DNA of 64,000 nucleotides from Globodera rostochiensis (Eukaryota > Nematoda > Chromadorea > Rhabditida > Heteroderidae). The stretch lies in assembly GCA_018350325.1 (NCBI GenBank), contig JAEVLN010000003.1, forward strand, positions 4,915,758-4,979,757. Direction: 5' to 3'. Positions within the stretch are counted from its first letter, which is position 1; the number at the start of each line of letters is the position of its first letter. A program made the position numbers and the translations under genes. The notes beneath the pieces are model-generated. The model was not told where the DNA came from. It worked only from the letters and a program-made list of their open reading frames with translations, and searched no databases. Positions 34,201 to 44,082 of the stretch are shown in pieces.

Positions 34201-37200
34201 AGTGTTCTAAAAGAGAGTCAGGCGGCGAGAGTAATTTGGACATGAACGCACCCCATCTAAAAATTGTTTTTTTAATTTCTAAAATTTTATTTTTTGAAGA
34301 AATAGTGTGAAAAGAGAGAGTCAGGCGGCGAGAGTAATTAGGACATGAACGCACCCCATCTAAAAATTGTTTTGGTTTAATTTCTGAAAATATTATTTTT
34401 TGAAGAAATAGTGTGCTAAAAAGAGAGAGTCAGGCGGGGAGAGTAATTAGGACATGAACGGACCCCATCTAAAAATTGTTTTGGTTTAATTTCTGAAAAT
34501 TTTATTTTTTGAAGAAATAGTGTGCTAAAAAGAGAGAGTCAGGCGGCGAGAGTAATTTGGACATGAACGCACCCCATCTAAAAATTGTTTTGGTTTAATT
34601 TCTAAAAATTTTATTTTTTGAAGAAATAGTGTGCTAAAAAGAGAGAGTCAGGCGTCGAGAGTAATTAGGACATGAACGCACCCCATCTAAAAATTGTTTT
34701 GGTTTAATTTCTAAAAATTTTATTTTTTGAAGAAATAGTGTTCTAAAAGAGAGAGTCAGGCGGCGAGAGTAATTTGGACATGAACGCACCCCATCTAAAA
34801 ATTGTTTTGGTTTAATTTCTGAAAATATTATTTTTTGAAGAAATAGTGTGCTAAAAAGAGAGAGTCAGGCGGCGAGAGTAATTTGGACATGAATGCACCC
34901 CATCTAAAAATTGTTTTGGTTTAATTTCTGAAAATTTTATTTTTTGAAGAAATAGTGTGCTAAAAAGAGAGAGTCAGGCGGGGAGAGTAATTAGGACATG
35001 AACGGACCCCATCTAAAAATTGTTTTGGTTTAATTTCTGAAAATTTTATTTTTTGAAGAAATAGTGTGCTAAAAAGAGAGAGTCAGGCGGCGAGAGTAAT
35101 TAGGACATGAACGGACCCCATCTAAAAATTGTTTTGGTTTAATTTCTGAAAATTTTTTTTTGAAGACAGGCGGCGAGAGTAATTAGGACATGAACGGACC
35201 CCATCTAAAAATTGTTTTGGTTTTTTTCTGAAAATTTTATTTTTTGAAGAAATAGTGTGCTAAAAAGAGAGAGTCAGGCGGCGAGAGTAATTTGGACATG
35301 AATGCACCCCATCTAAAATTTGTTTTGGTTTAATTTCTGAAAATTTTATTTTTTGAAGAAATAGTGTTCTAAAAGAGAGAGTCAGGCGGCGAGAGTAATT
35401 TGGACATGAACGCACCCCATCTAAAAATTGTTTTGGTTTAATTTCTAAAAATTTTATTATTTTTTGAAAATAGTGTGGCTAAAAAGAGAGAGTCAGGCGG
35501 CGAGAGTAATTAGGTGAACGCACCCCATCTAAAAATTGTTTTGGTTTAATTTCTAAATTTTATTTTTTGAAGAAATAGTGTTCTAAAAGAGAGAGTCAGG
35601 CGGCGAGAGTAATTTGGACATGAACGCACCCCATCTAAAAATTATTTTTGGTTTAACTTAAATTTTATTTTTTGAAGAAATAGTGTTCTAAAAGAGAGAG
35701 TCAGGCGGCGAGAGTAATTTGGACATGAACGCACCCCATCTAAAAATTGTTTTGGTTTAATTTCTAAAAATTTTATTTTTTGAAGAAATAGTGTGCTAAA
35801 AAGAGAGAGTCAGGCGGCGAGAGTAATTAGGACATGAACGCACCCCATCTAAAAATTGTTTTGGTTTAATTTCTGAAAATATTATTTTTTGAAGAAATAG
35901 TGTGCTAAAAAGAGAGAGTCAGGCGGCGAGAGTAATTAGGACATGAACGGACCCCATCTAAAAATTGTTTTGGTTTAATTTCTGAAAATTTTTTTTTGAA
36001 GACAGGCGGCGAGAGTAATTAGGACATGAACGGACCCCATCTAAAAATTGTTTTGGTTTTTTTCTGAAAATTTTATTTTTTGAAGAAATAGTGTGCTAAA
36101 AAGAGAGAGTCAGGCGGGGAGAGTAATTTGGACATGAATGCACCCCATCTAAAATTTGTTTTGGTTTAATTTCTGAAAATTTTATTTTTTGAAGAAATAG
36201 TGTTCTAAAAGAGAGAGTCAGGCGGCGAGAGTAATTTGGACATGAACGCACCCCATCTAAAAATTGTTTTGGTTTAATTTCTAAAAATTTTATTTTTTGA
36301 AGAAATAGTGTGGTAAAAAGAGAGAGTCAGGCGGCGAGAGTAATTAGGACATGAACGCACCCCATCTAAAAATTGTTTTGGTTTAATTTCTAAATTTTAT
36401 TTTTTGAAGAAATAGTGTTCTAAAAGAGAGAGTCAGGCGGCGAGAGTAATTTGGACATGAACGCACCCCATCTAAAAATTGTTTTGGTTTAATTTCTAAA
36501 ATTTTATTTTTTGAAGAAATAGTGTTCTAAAAGAGAGAGTCAGGCGGCGAGAGTAATTTGGACATGAACGCACCCCATCTAAAAATTGTTTTGGTTTAAT
36601 TTCTAAAAATTTTATTTTTTGAAGAAATAGTGTGCTAAAAAGAGAGAGTCAGGCGGCGAGAGTAATTAGGACATGAACGCACCCCATCTAAAAATTGTTT
36701 TGGTTTAATTTCTGAAAATATTATTTTTTGAAGAAATAGTGTGCTAAAAAGAGAGAGTCAGGCGGCGAGAGTAATTAGGACATGAACGGACCCCATCTAA
36801 AAATTGTTTTGGTTTAATTTCTGAAAATTTTTTTTTGAAGACAGGCGGCGAGAGTAATTAGGACATGAACGGACCCCATCTAAAAATTGTTTTGGTTTTT
36901 TTCTGAAAATTTTATTTTTTGAAGAAATAGTGTGCTAAAAAGAGAGAGTCAGGCGGGGAGAGTAATTTGGACATGAATGCACCCCATCTAAAATTTGTTT
37001 TGGTTTAATTTCTGAAAATTTTATTTTTTGAAGAAATAGTGTTCTAAAAGAGAGAGTCAGGCGGCGAGAGTAATTTGGACATGAACGCACCCCATCTAAA
37101 AATTGTTTTGGTTTAATTTCTAAAAATTTTATTTTTTGAAGAAATAGTGTGCTAAAAAGAGAGAGTCAGGCGGCGAGAGTAATTAGGACATGAACGCACC

Positions 37201-38486
37201 CCATCTAAAAATTGTTTTGGTTTAATTTCTAAATTTTATTTTTTGAAGAAATAGTGTTCTAAAAGAGAGAGTCAGGCGGCGAGAGTAATTTGGACATGAA
37301 CGCACCCCATCTAAAAATTGTTTTGGTTTAATTTCTAAAAATTTTATTTTTTGAAGAAATAGTGTTCTAAAAGAGAGAGTCAGGCGGCGAGAGTAATTTG
37401 GACATGAACGCACCCCATCTAAAAATTGTTTTGGTTTAATTTCTAAAAATTTTATTTTTTGAAGAAATAGTGTGCTAAAAAGAGAGAGTCAGGCGGCGAG
37501 AGTAATTAGGACATGAACGCACCCCATCTAAAAATTGTTTTGGTTTAATTTCTGAAAATATTATTTTTTGAAGAAATAGTGTGCTAAAAAGAGAGAGTCA
37601 GGCGGGGAGAGTAATTAGGACATGAACGGACCCCATCTAAAAATTGTTTTGGTTTAATTTCTGAAAATTTTATTTTTTGAAGAAATAGTGTGCTAAAAAG
37701 AGAGAGTCAGGCGGCGAGAGTAATTAGGACATGAACGGACCCCATCTAAAAATTGTTTTGGTTTAATTTCTAAAAATATTATTTTTTGAAGAAATAGTGT
37801 GATAAAAAGAGAGAGTCAGGCGGCGAGAGTAATTAGGACATGAACGGACCCCATCTAAAAATTGTTTTGGTTTAATTTCTGAAAATTTTTTTTTGAAGAC
37901 AGGCGGCGAGAGTAATTAGGACATGAACGGACCCCATCTAAAAATTGTTTTGGTTTTTTTCTGAAAATTTTATTTTTTGAAGAAATAGTGTGCTAAAAAG
38001 AGAGAGTCAGGCGGCGAGAGTAATTTGGACATGAATGCACCCCATCTAAAATTTGTTTTGGTTTAATTTCTGAAAATTTTATTTTTTGAAGAAATAGTGT
38101 GCTAAAAAGAGAGAGTCAGGCGGCGAGAGTAATTAGGACATGAACGGACCCCATCTAAAAATTGTTTTGGTTTAATTTCTGAAAATTTTTTTTTGAAGAC
38201 AGGCGGCGAGAGTAATTAGGACATGAACGGACCCCATCTAAAAATTGTTTTGGTTTAATTTCTGAAAATTTTTTTTTGAAGACAGGCGGCGAGAGTAATT
38301 AGGACATGAACGGACCCCATCTAAAAATTGTTTTGGTTTTTTTCTGAAAATTTTATTTTTTGAAGAAATAGTGTGCTAAAAAGAGAGAGTCAGGCGGGGA
38401 GAGTAATTTGGACATGAATGCACCCCATCTAAAATTTGTTTTGGTTTAATTTCTGAAAATTTTATTTTTTGAAGAAATAGTGTGCT
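28205..38486. repeat. Satellite array 4, ~95 monomers with higher-order repeats
   Basis: A 10.3-kb array of a 109-bp monomer: ACATGAACGCACCCCATCTA, TTGTTTTGGTTTAATTTCTG, GAAGAAATAGTGTGCTAAAA and AGTCAGGCGGCGAGAGTAAT. Recurrent variants are GGACCCC for GCACCCC, TTAGGACATG for TTTGGACATG, and TGTTCTAA for TGTGCTAA. A truncated monomer carrying TTTTTGAAGACAGGCGGCG recurs at 35165, 36001, 36840, 37898, 38198 and 38281, marking a multi-monomer higher-order unit. The orientation matches arrays 1 and 2, but the sequence is a separate subfamily. Confidence 0.97.
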
Positions 38487-38940
38487 ATCTTTCCTTCCCA
38501 TCCCCTAAATCCATCAACCCATCCCAATCCTCATTCTGGCACTGCCAAACAGTGCCCAACAACAATTTGTGTAAAGCCCTTCTGCTCGGCCCCTTCCCAA
38601 TGAATGTCACTATTTAACATCACTTCACCTTTTTCACTTCCCACTCCTTCTCACAATTCCCCAAAACGATCCAATTTACTTTGCTTTTATTTAATAAACT
38701 CTTCACCAAGTTTCCTCATCAAGTTACCAGACTATAACCCGGGGCTAATACAAGTGTAGTGTACCGGACACAACACAAATAATGACTAAATATTTGTTTG
38801 GGCTGGTTGTCCGGTCTCTAGTTGGAAGCAGGGAGCTCAACTCATCTGCGAAAAATATGGCAACCGACTCCAAAAATATGGCATTTTTATGGCATCGATG
38901 GGTCATTATGGCATTTTTATGGCATGTTTTCTTAAGGAAT
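38487..38940. other. Unique sequence after the satellite array
   Basis: The satellite ends within GTGTGCTA, followed by pyrimidine-rich unique sequence and then ATGGCATTTTTATGGCAT-type direct repeats near 38865-38935. No supported exon. Confidence 0.35.
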
Positions 38941-38948
38941 TTTCAAAC

Positions 38949-39020
38949 GGTGCCGATAGGCGCCGCCGGGAAAATTTTTTGTTTTTCGATTCAATTTGGT
39001 AAGAGATTTGGTCCAAAAAT
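38949..39020 (+). repeat. Dispersed hairpin repeat
   Basis: ACGGTGCCGATAGGCGCCGC, then CGGGAAAATTTTTT, CGATTCAATTTGGTAAGAGA and TTTGGTCC. Full-length copy, plus orientation. Confidence 0.75.
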
Positions 39021-39196
39021 ACGATCCTAAAAATCAGTACAAACAGAATTTTGATAAAAATGAGCAAATATTGCTACATTTTGAAGCGAAATTAAAAAAG
39101 AATGCGAAAAATGCTTAAAAATGAACAAAAATTTATTTTTTTTTCGACATTTCGTCGTTTTTGGCTGAGTCGACATTTCGTGGCTTCGACTCCCAT

Positions 39197-39218
39197 CTCA
39201 AACTTGGGTAATTAAACC
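39197..39218 (-). other. Exact SL1 spliced-leader sequence (retroposed mRNA 5' end?)
   Basis: Read on the minus strand, 39218 to 39197 is the 22-nt nematode SL1 exon (GGTTTAATTACC at the 5' end, AAGTTTGAG at the 3' end), with no mismatch. The next bases are ATGGGAGTCGAAGCC. An SL RNA gene would have a GT splice donor here; instead an ATG follows directly, as in a trans-spliced mRNA. The simplest reading is a retroposed, already trans-spliced transcript. The reading frame after the ATG is short (about 34 codons). A donor-less SL RNA pseudogene is the alternative. Confidence 0.75.
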
Positions 39219-39714
39219 CTCCGTTGTTTCATCACGTTTACAAGATGGAAATGGAATTGGAATGCGGGAGAACATTTGAGTGGGGGACGAGCATAAAGTC
39301 ACAGCATGGGGGGGGGGGAAGTCCATCGGTCACAGCGCCGGCGGTGAACTGAGTGAATGACAAAGTGAGCGCAGGTGATCGGAGTGGGAATGGAGGCGGA
39401 CCTTCCCCAGGGCGTGCCAGAAATGGGAAGGACCAATAAAACCTTTAAACAATTCATACTGTGCTTTCACTATCGCAAATGAAAAGATGTTCACAAATGA
39501 CGGAACTCCGTGGCCAAGAAGACGGGACTTGAATAAATTTGATTAATTCTGGTCCTTTCGTTTTGACAGGCATTAGAAAATTCGTAAAAAAGTGCACGAA
39601 AATAGAAATTTAGAGGATGCCCAAAAGTTCCACGTCACCTCACCCGCTTAAAGCAGCCCCTGTCATATGCAAAATGCAATTCAAATTTATCGACCAATAT
39701 CTCTGCTTCTTTGG

Positions 39715-39965
39715 CCATTTACTCTGCCTAGGGGCGCTTTTTCCATACAATACATTGGCCGTAATGCTTTAACCCCCCCCCCCCAAAATTGGCATAAACA
39801 GGGGACCCCAAATGCCGCGACCATTTTTGGCATAAATCTTTGTTGGAGTTAGGCAAAATGCCAACGCATTCTCCCGCATCCCCTCCACTCTCTTCGTTGG
39901 CAATGCTATTTTAAAACAAAGGCACTTCGAAGCCTGCGATTAAAGGCGTATAAAAGCGGTGGCAT
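39715..39965 (+). promoter_or_regulatory. Promoter of the SPRYSEC gene, ATGCCA hexamers and TATA box
   Basis: TGGCAT at 39790-39795, 39828-39833 and 39960-39965; ATGCCA at 39858-39863; TATAAAAG at 39949-39956, 57-64 bp before the ATG at 40013. A C-run (about 39773-39784) precedes the hexamers, as in the three paralogous promoters. Confidence 0.7.
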
Positions 39966-40012
39966 GCAGCAGATAGCCATCATTCAAAACTATTTTTTTT
40001 TATTGTTTCAAA

Positions 40013-41317
40013 ATGCCCACCTTTCTCTTCTTGGCCGCTGTTTGCTTGCTTGTAGCAGGTCAGAAAAATTCTTTTTCAATTAAAATTTGGCGCAATATAA
40101 TATTTCTCACTTTTTTTATGTGCGGTGACTAACAAAAATTTATGTAAATATCGAAATATTTTAACTTAAATTTTCGGCTGACTCACGTAGAGAATTCAGA
40201 TGCATCGCCGCCGCCAAAAACAAACACCAAACTCGAAAAAGGACCAGCCAGTGCTGGCAATGCTGAATCAACCCCAGGTAACAGTGCAAAATAGTTTAAT
40301 TATCTATTTATTTTTTCAAATTAATTACCTATTGGAATAGGATTTCAATTAAGCTCTACAATTAAGAAGGATTCTTAGAAGAAAAAAAGTGGAGATAGTA
40401 AGATACTTTTTTCATAGCAAAATCAAAAAGTGCCACTTTTTATGCAATGACCGGCACAAAAGGGAAATGTTATTTATATTTTGAAAATAAAATTATATTT
40501 CATTAGGGCTACCCCCTCAAAATCGATGGGATACCGATGCACATCACAAGGACCTGACGCTCACCGATGGATTGATTGTCCAAAATAATGGAAAGGATAA
40601 GGGTAAACATTCTTCTGTTAAAGTGATTTAGTTAAAAAGATTTATGAGAAGAGTTCACATTTGATTAACTTTCTTTTCAGAGTGGCGCTATGTGTTTGCT
40701 AAACAGTCAATTCCAAAAGACGGCATTTTCTATTATGAAGTGAAAATCTTGGAGAAAGGAACGTAAGTTAAATAAATAAAGAAATGCTTTAAAAGCATTT
40801 TCCTTTAAAAAATTATATTTAGCCGTGTCCAAATTGGACTTGCAACCAAACAAATGCCATTGGACAAACCGGTTGGATGGAGCGAAGGCACTTACGCATA
40901 CGCAAGCGCTGGCTATTTTTGGGGTCACAAGGATTCGAAATGTACAATAGGCACCGCCAATGGACGTCCTTACATCAAAGGACCTTGGTTTGGCAACGGC
41001 GACGTCATCGGCTGCGGCGTGGATTTCGCGAATCGCCAAATCTTTTACACAAAAAATGGGCAGCGTTTGAGTGAGAAAAGAAAAAGATTAAAATTAATTG
41101 CATTTAACCACTTTTGGGTTGGCTCTTTAATTGAAAGGTCTAATCGATGGCCCATTATTTTTGGATTTAATAAATCTTTTTATTTATTTAATTTATTTCG
41201 TTTTGTTTATTTTCAGTTACTACCGAGTTGCATGTCGATTCTGCCGCCAAATTGTACCCGTGCGTTTCGATGTTCATGCCTGGCACCAAAATTGAAGCGA
41301 ACTTTGGCCCATTTTGA
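40013..41317 (+). CDS. SPRYSEC-family secreted SPRY-domain protein
   Basis: Six exons: 40013-40058, 40191-40277, 40507-40602, 40681-40762, 40823-41070 and 41217-41317. All introns are GT-AG and phases match, giving 219 aa. Residues 1-15 ([15 protein letters not shown]) are a signal peptide. Residues 16-44 are a polar linker ([18 protein letters not shown]). Residues 45-219 form the SPRY domain, with the family hallmarks [79 protein letters not shown] and KIEANFGP. SPRYSECs are gland-secreted cyst-nematode effectors that act inside plant cells on host proteins. The stop comes at FGPF, about ten residues before the paralogue's end, after a small deletion; this should leave the SPRY core intact. 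Confidence 0.88.
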
Positions 41318-41349
41318 ATTCACATTGCCGAAGGCATTTAGAAAGTGAA

Positions 41350-42021
41350 AAAAACGAGGGGATTTGTAGGAATTTGCTGTGGAGGTCCGTCTGTTTTTCT
41401 TCGTCGATCAAAACATTATCATTTATTTTTTGAATTTGTCACTTTCGCGAAAAAAAAATCCAGCAAAGAGTAAAAACCATTTGGAGCTTTCGTAGGTTTG
41501 AAGCTATTGTAAAAAGTTTTCTGACCTTGTCTTTTTTGATATGTGTCCATTTTTGAGGATGAAAACCGGGGATGCGTTTAAAAATTGTTCGTGCAATCCC
41601 TCGATGGAGGAAAACTTTTTAAATTAAAATAAATATTATAAGAATCAATACAAGTTTTTAAACTTAATTGTCTTTTTTATTTCTCAAAAAAGCTAACATT
41701 GTAAAAATGTCCTTAATATTTTTATTTAATTACAACTGTGTCAAAAATCTAAAATATGACGATGTCCTAATTTCTTTCTGTTAAACTAATCAAAACAATC
41801 AATTTGAATCAAATGATTTAAAACAATAATCTAAAATGCTTTAAAATTGGACGAGGAAATTTAGATAAAATTAAATGATTTTTAAGTATTTGGCACTTCC
41901 AAATCTGACTTTAAAATAGAGTTTTCCGGAATTTTTGTCCATTAATCCCGGCCAACTCTGCTTAAACGGAAAAGAATCCAACAGATTTTTTAACATTTCT
42001 TTATGTGATTATTTGTTTTAG
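41350..42021. other. Intergenic AT-rich stretch
   Basis: No exon with motif or splice support. The first part resembles the 3' flank of the paralogous gene at 47460-47660 (AAAACATTATCATTTTTTTG, GAGCAAAGAGTAAAAAC), so it is likely SPRYSEC 3' UTR and downstream flank. Confidence 0.45.
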
Positions 42022-42396
42022 TTGGGGCTACTACCATTGGTATTACAAAATTTGTCGGGCCACCAAACTGGATGTTTCTTATGACAAAGTCCAGGAAGTT
42101 TATGATGGAATGTGGGTGAATTACAATTTGAATGATGCCGCCTGTGATGATTGGGCACGCGACTTCTTTCATCGTGGTATGTATAAAGTTTCTCTCTTTT
42201 TTCTTATTGGTTTTCAGTGTTTAATTTTTGTTTTCAAAAGCATTAATAAATTTCTTATTTAGTTGACAAGAAATCTAAAGAGGAAGAAGCAGCGGAGCGC
42301 GGGCGTCTCTACATAGATCAGGGGATTGCGGCGGTGTTTCGCTTGTTTGCCGTCCCCTACCTAAAAGTGTTGCGTGGCGTAAATGAATTGCCTTGA
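42022..42396 (+). CDS. Last two exons of an unidentified gene
   Basis: Exon 42022-42176 follows a TTGTTTTAG acceptor and ends CGTG/GTATGT. Exon 42263-42396 follows TTATTTAG and ends CCTTGA, with matching phases. The combined product has WGYYHWYYKICRATKLD, YDKVQEVYDGMWVNYNLNDA, ACDDWARDFFH, then KKSKEEEAAERGRLYIDQ and a hydrophobic end (AAVFRLFAVPYLKVL). The splice sites are good and codon use looks real. No upstream exon was found between the SPRYSEC gene and 42022, so this may be a 3' fragment. The family was not recognised. Confidence 0.5.
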
Positions 42397-43045
42397 AGAT
42401 GATTTTACAGAATGATTTTTTGAATACATTCTGCGCTGTTTTATTGTTGTTGTTTGGGACTTTAAATTAAATTTCAGTTTTATGCATAAATTCTGCTATC
42501 AAAAGAATAAGTTTAATGAGTCCGGACAAAAGAAATTTTGCACAAAAAATAAGCGATATTCAAAAAAAATCTCCATTTTTAATCGGGAAATTAATCGACT
42601 TTATCCCTGGTGCGCGGTCAGAATAAAGCCCGAGGTCGCGAATTTCAAGCAAAAAAAGTGCCTGAGCTTTAAAATTTTTTTAAATGCCTTTTTTTTGCGC
42701 CAACGATCAATCCTGCGTGTTTGAAGAACACCCACCAAATCCGAACTATCAAGAACCATTGTAAAAAATCGGTTTTGGAATCCGGATTCAATCCCGTCCG
42801 GATTTCAATGAATCTTCCCGATTTTTGCTCGATCGGATCGCATTCTGGATATTTGTTGTTTTACGGAATTTTAAATGCTTTTGATGAAGCAATCGATTAA
42901 GAATAGAATTCCATTGATTGATCGGGGTCCCACCCAACTCATCTAACTTTTATTTGTAGGTCAAACAAAGCATTCATTGGACGAAGAAGAGTCTTTTTGA
43001 GAAAAAAACCATAGGGGGGCCCTTTTCTCTGCAAAATTCGTAATT

Positions 43046-43120
43046 TGACAAATTTTCTTAACAAATTTTGTCAAAATCTTCAATTTATTCCCCGGCGGCG
43101 CCTATCGACACCGCCGGCGG
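43046..43120 (-). repeat. Dispersed hairpin repeat, minus orientation
   Basis: Minus-strand copy, read on the plus strand as TTTGACAAATTTTCTTAACA, then CCCCGGCGGCGCCTATCGAC and ACCGCCGG. Same family as 17650 and 38949. Confidence 0.75.
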
Positions 43121-43214
43121 GCCCTCGCACTCCATTTTGACATAATACAATAGCTGTGCGTGAATTGCATAAATTTTGCTATCAAATAATGCGTTTAATG
43201 CAGGGGTAGGTTGG

Positions 43215-43345
43215 TTTCGACAGTGAGTGAGTGATTTCGACAGTGAGTGATTTCGACAGTGAACTGTCTCGTCGTGTTCTTAGACTGTCTGCATGTGAAT
43301 TCGCCAGTAATTGCTTTCGAGAGTGGTTGATTTCGACAGTAAAGG
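43215..43345. repeat. TTTCGACAGT(GAGTGA) short tandem
   Basis: Irregular copies of GTTTCGACAGTGAGTGA and GATTTCGACAGT run for about 130 bp, with degenerate members (TTCGCCAGTAATTG, TTTCGAGAGTGG). Confidence 0.6.
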
Positions 43346-43779
43346 GAAAATCAGTCACAAAAATGCCAGATAAATATTAATTAAATAATTAATGGTCACT
43401 AATTGTTTTAAATGTAGTCCAAAATTTTACACTTAACAATAAAGTTTTGGAAAAATGTTAATTTATTTGATTTTCTTAATTAACAAAATGTTTTAAACTT
43501 GTCGGCGCCCAAGTTGACCCCATCTGAGCCTTTGCCGCGCCAAAACGGCACGGCGCCAAGTCGGAACGTGAATAAATTTGATTGTTCTGGGCTTTTCGTT
43601 TCGACAGGCATTAGAAAGGCTTGTTGGATGGTTCCTTTGGGGTTTCGTAAAAAAGTGCCACGAAAATAGAGAGGATGCCCAAAAGTTCCACGTCACCTCA
43701 CCCACTTAAAGCAGCCCCTGTCATATCCAAAGTGCAATTCAGATTTATCGCCCAATATCTCTGCTTCTTTGGCCATTTA

Positions 43780-44033
43780 CTCTGCCTTGGGGCGCTTTTT
43801 CCATACAATACATTACCCGTAATGCTTCAACCCCCCCCCCCCCCAAAATTGGCATAAACAGGGGGCCCCAAATGCCAAACAATTCTGGCATATTCTTTGT
43901 TGGAGTAAGGTAATGTATATGTAAAAAAGCCAACGCATTCTCTCGCGTCCCATCCAATCTCTTCGTTGGCAATGCTATTTTGAAACAAAGTCACTGCTAA
44001 GACTGCGATTAAAGGCGCATAAAAGCGTGGCAT
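43780..44033 (+). promoter_or_regulatory. Promoter of the BTB-BACK-SPRY chimera, ATGCCA hexamers
   Basis: TGGCAT at 43850-43855, 43886-43891 and 44028-44033; ATGCCA at 43872-43877. The TATA position reads CATAAAAG (about 44019-44026) instead of TATAAAAG. The C-run and flank are homologous to the other three SPRYSEC promoters. Confidence 0.65.
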
Positions 44034-44082
44034 GCAGCAAATAGCCATCATTCAAAATTATTTTTATTTTTATTGCCTCAAA

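Larger units (their letters stand above)
42397..43560. other. Intergenic stretch with short repeats
   Basis: Contains an inverted dispersed hairpin repeat (43046-43120) and a short TTTCGACAGT tandem (about 43215-43345). No exon is supported. Confidence 0.4.

Noticed and set aside
39197..39218. Functional SL1 RNA gene
   Set aside because: No GT donor after the leader exon; the next bases are ATGGGAG.
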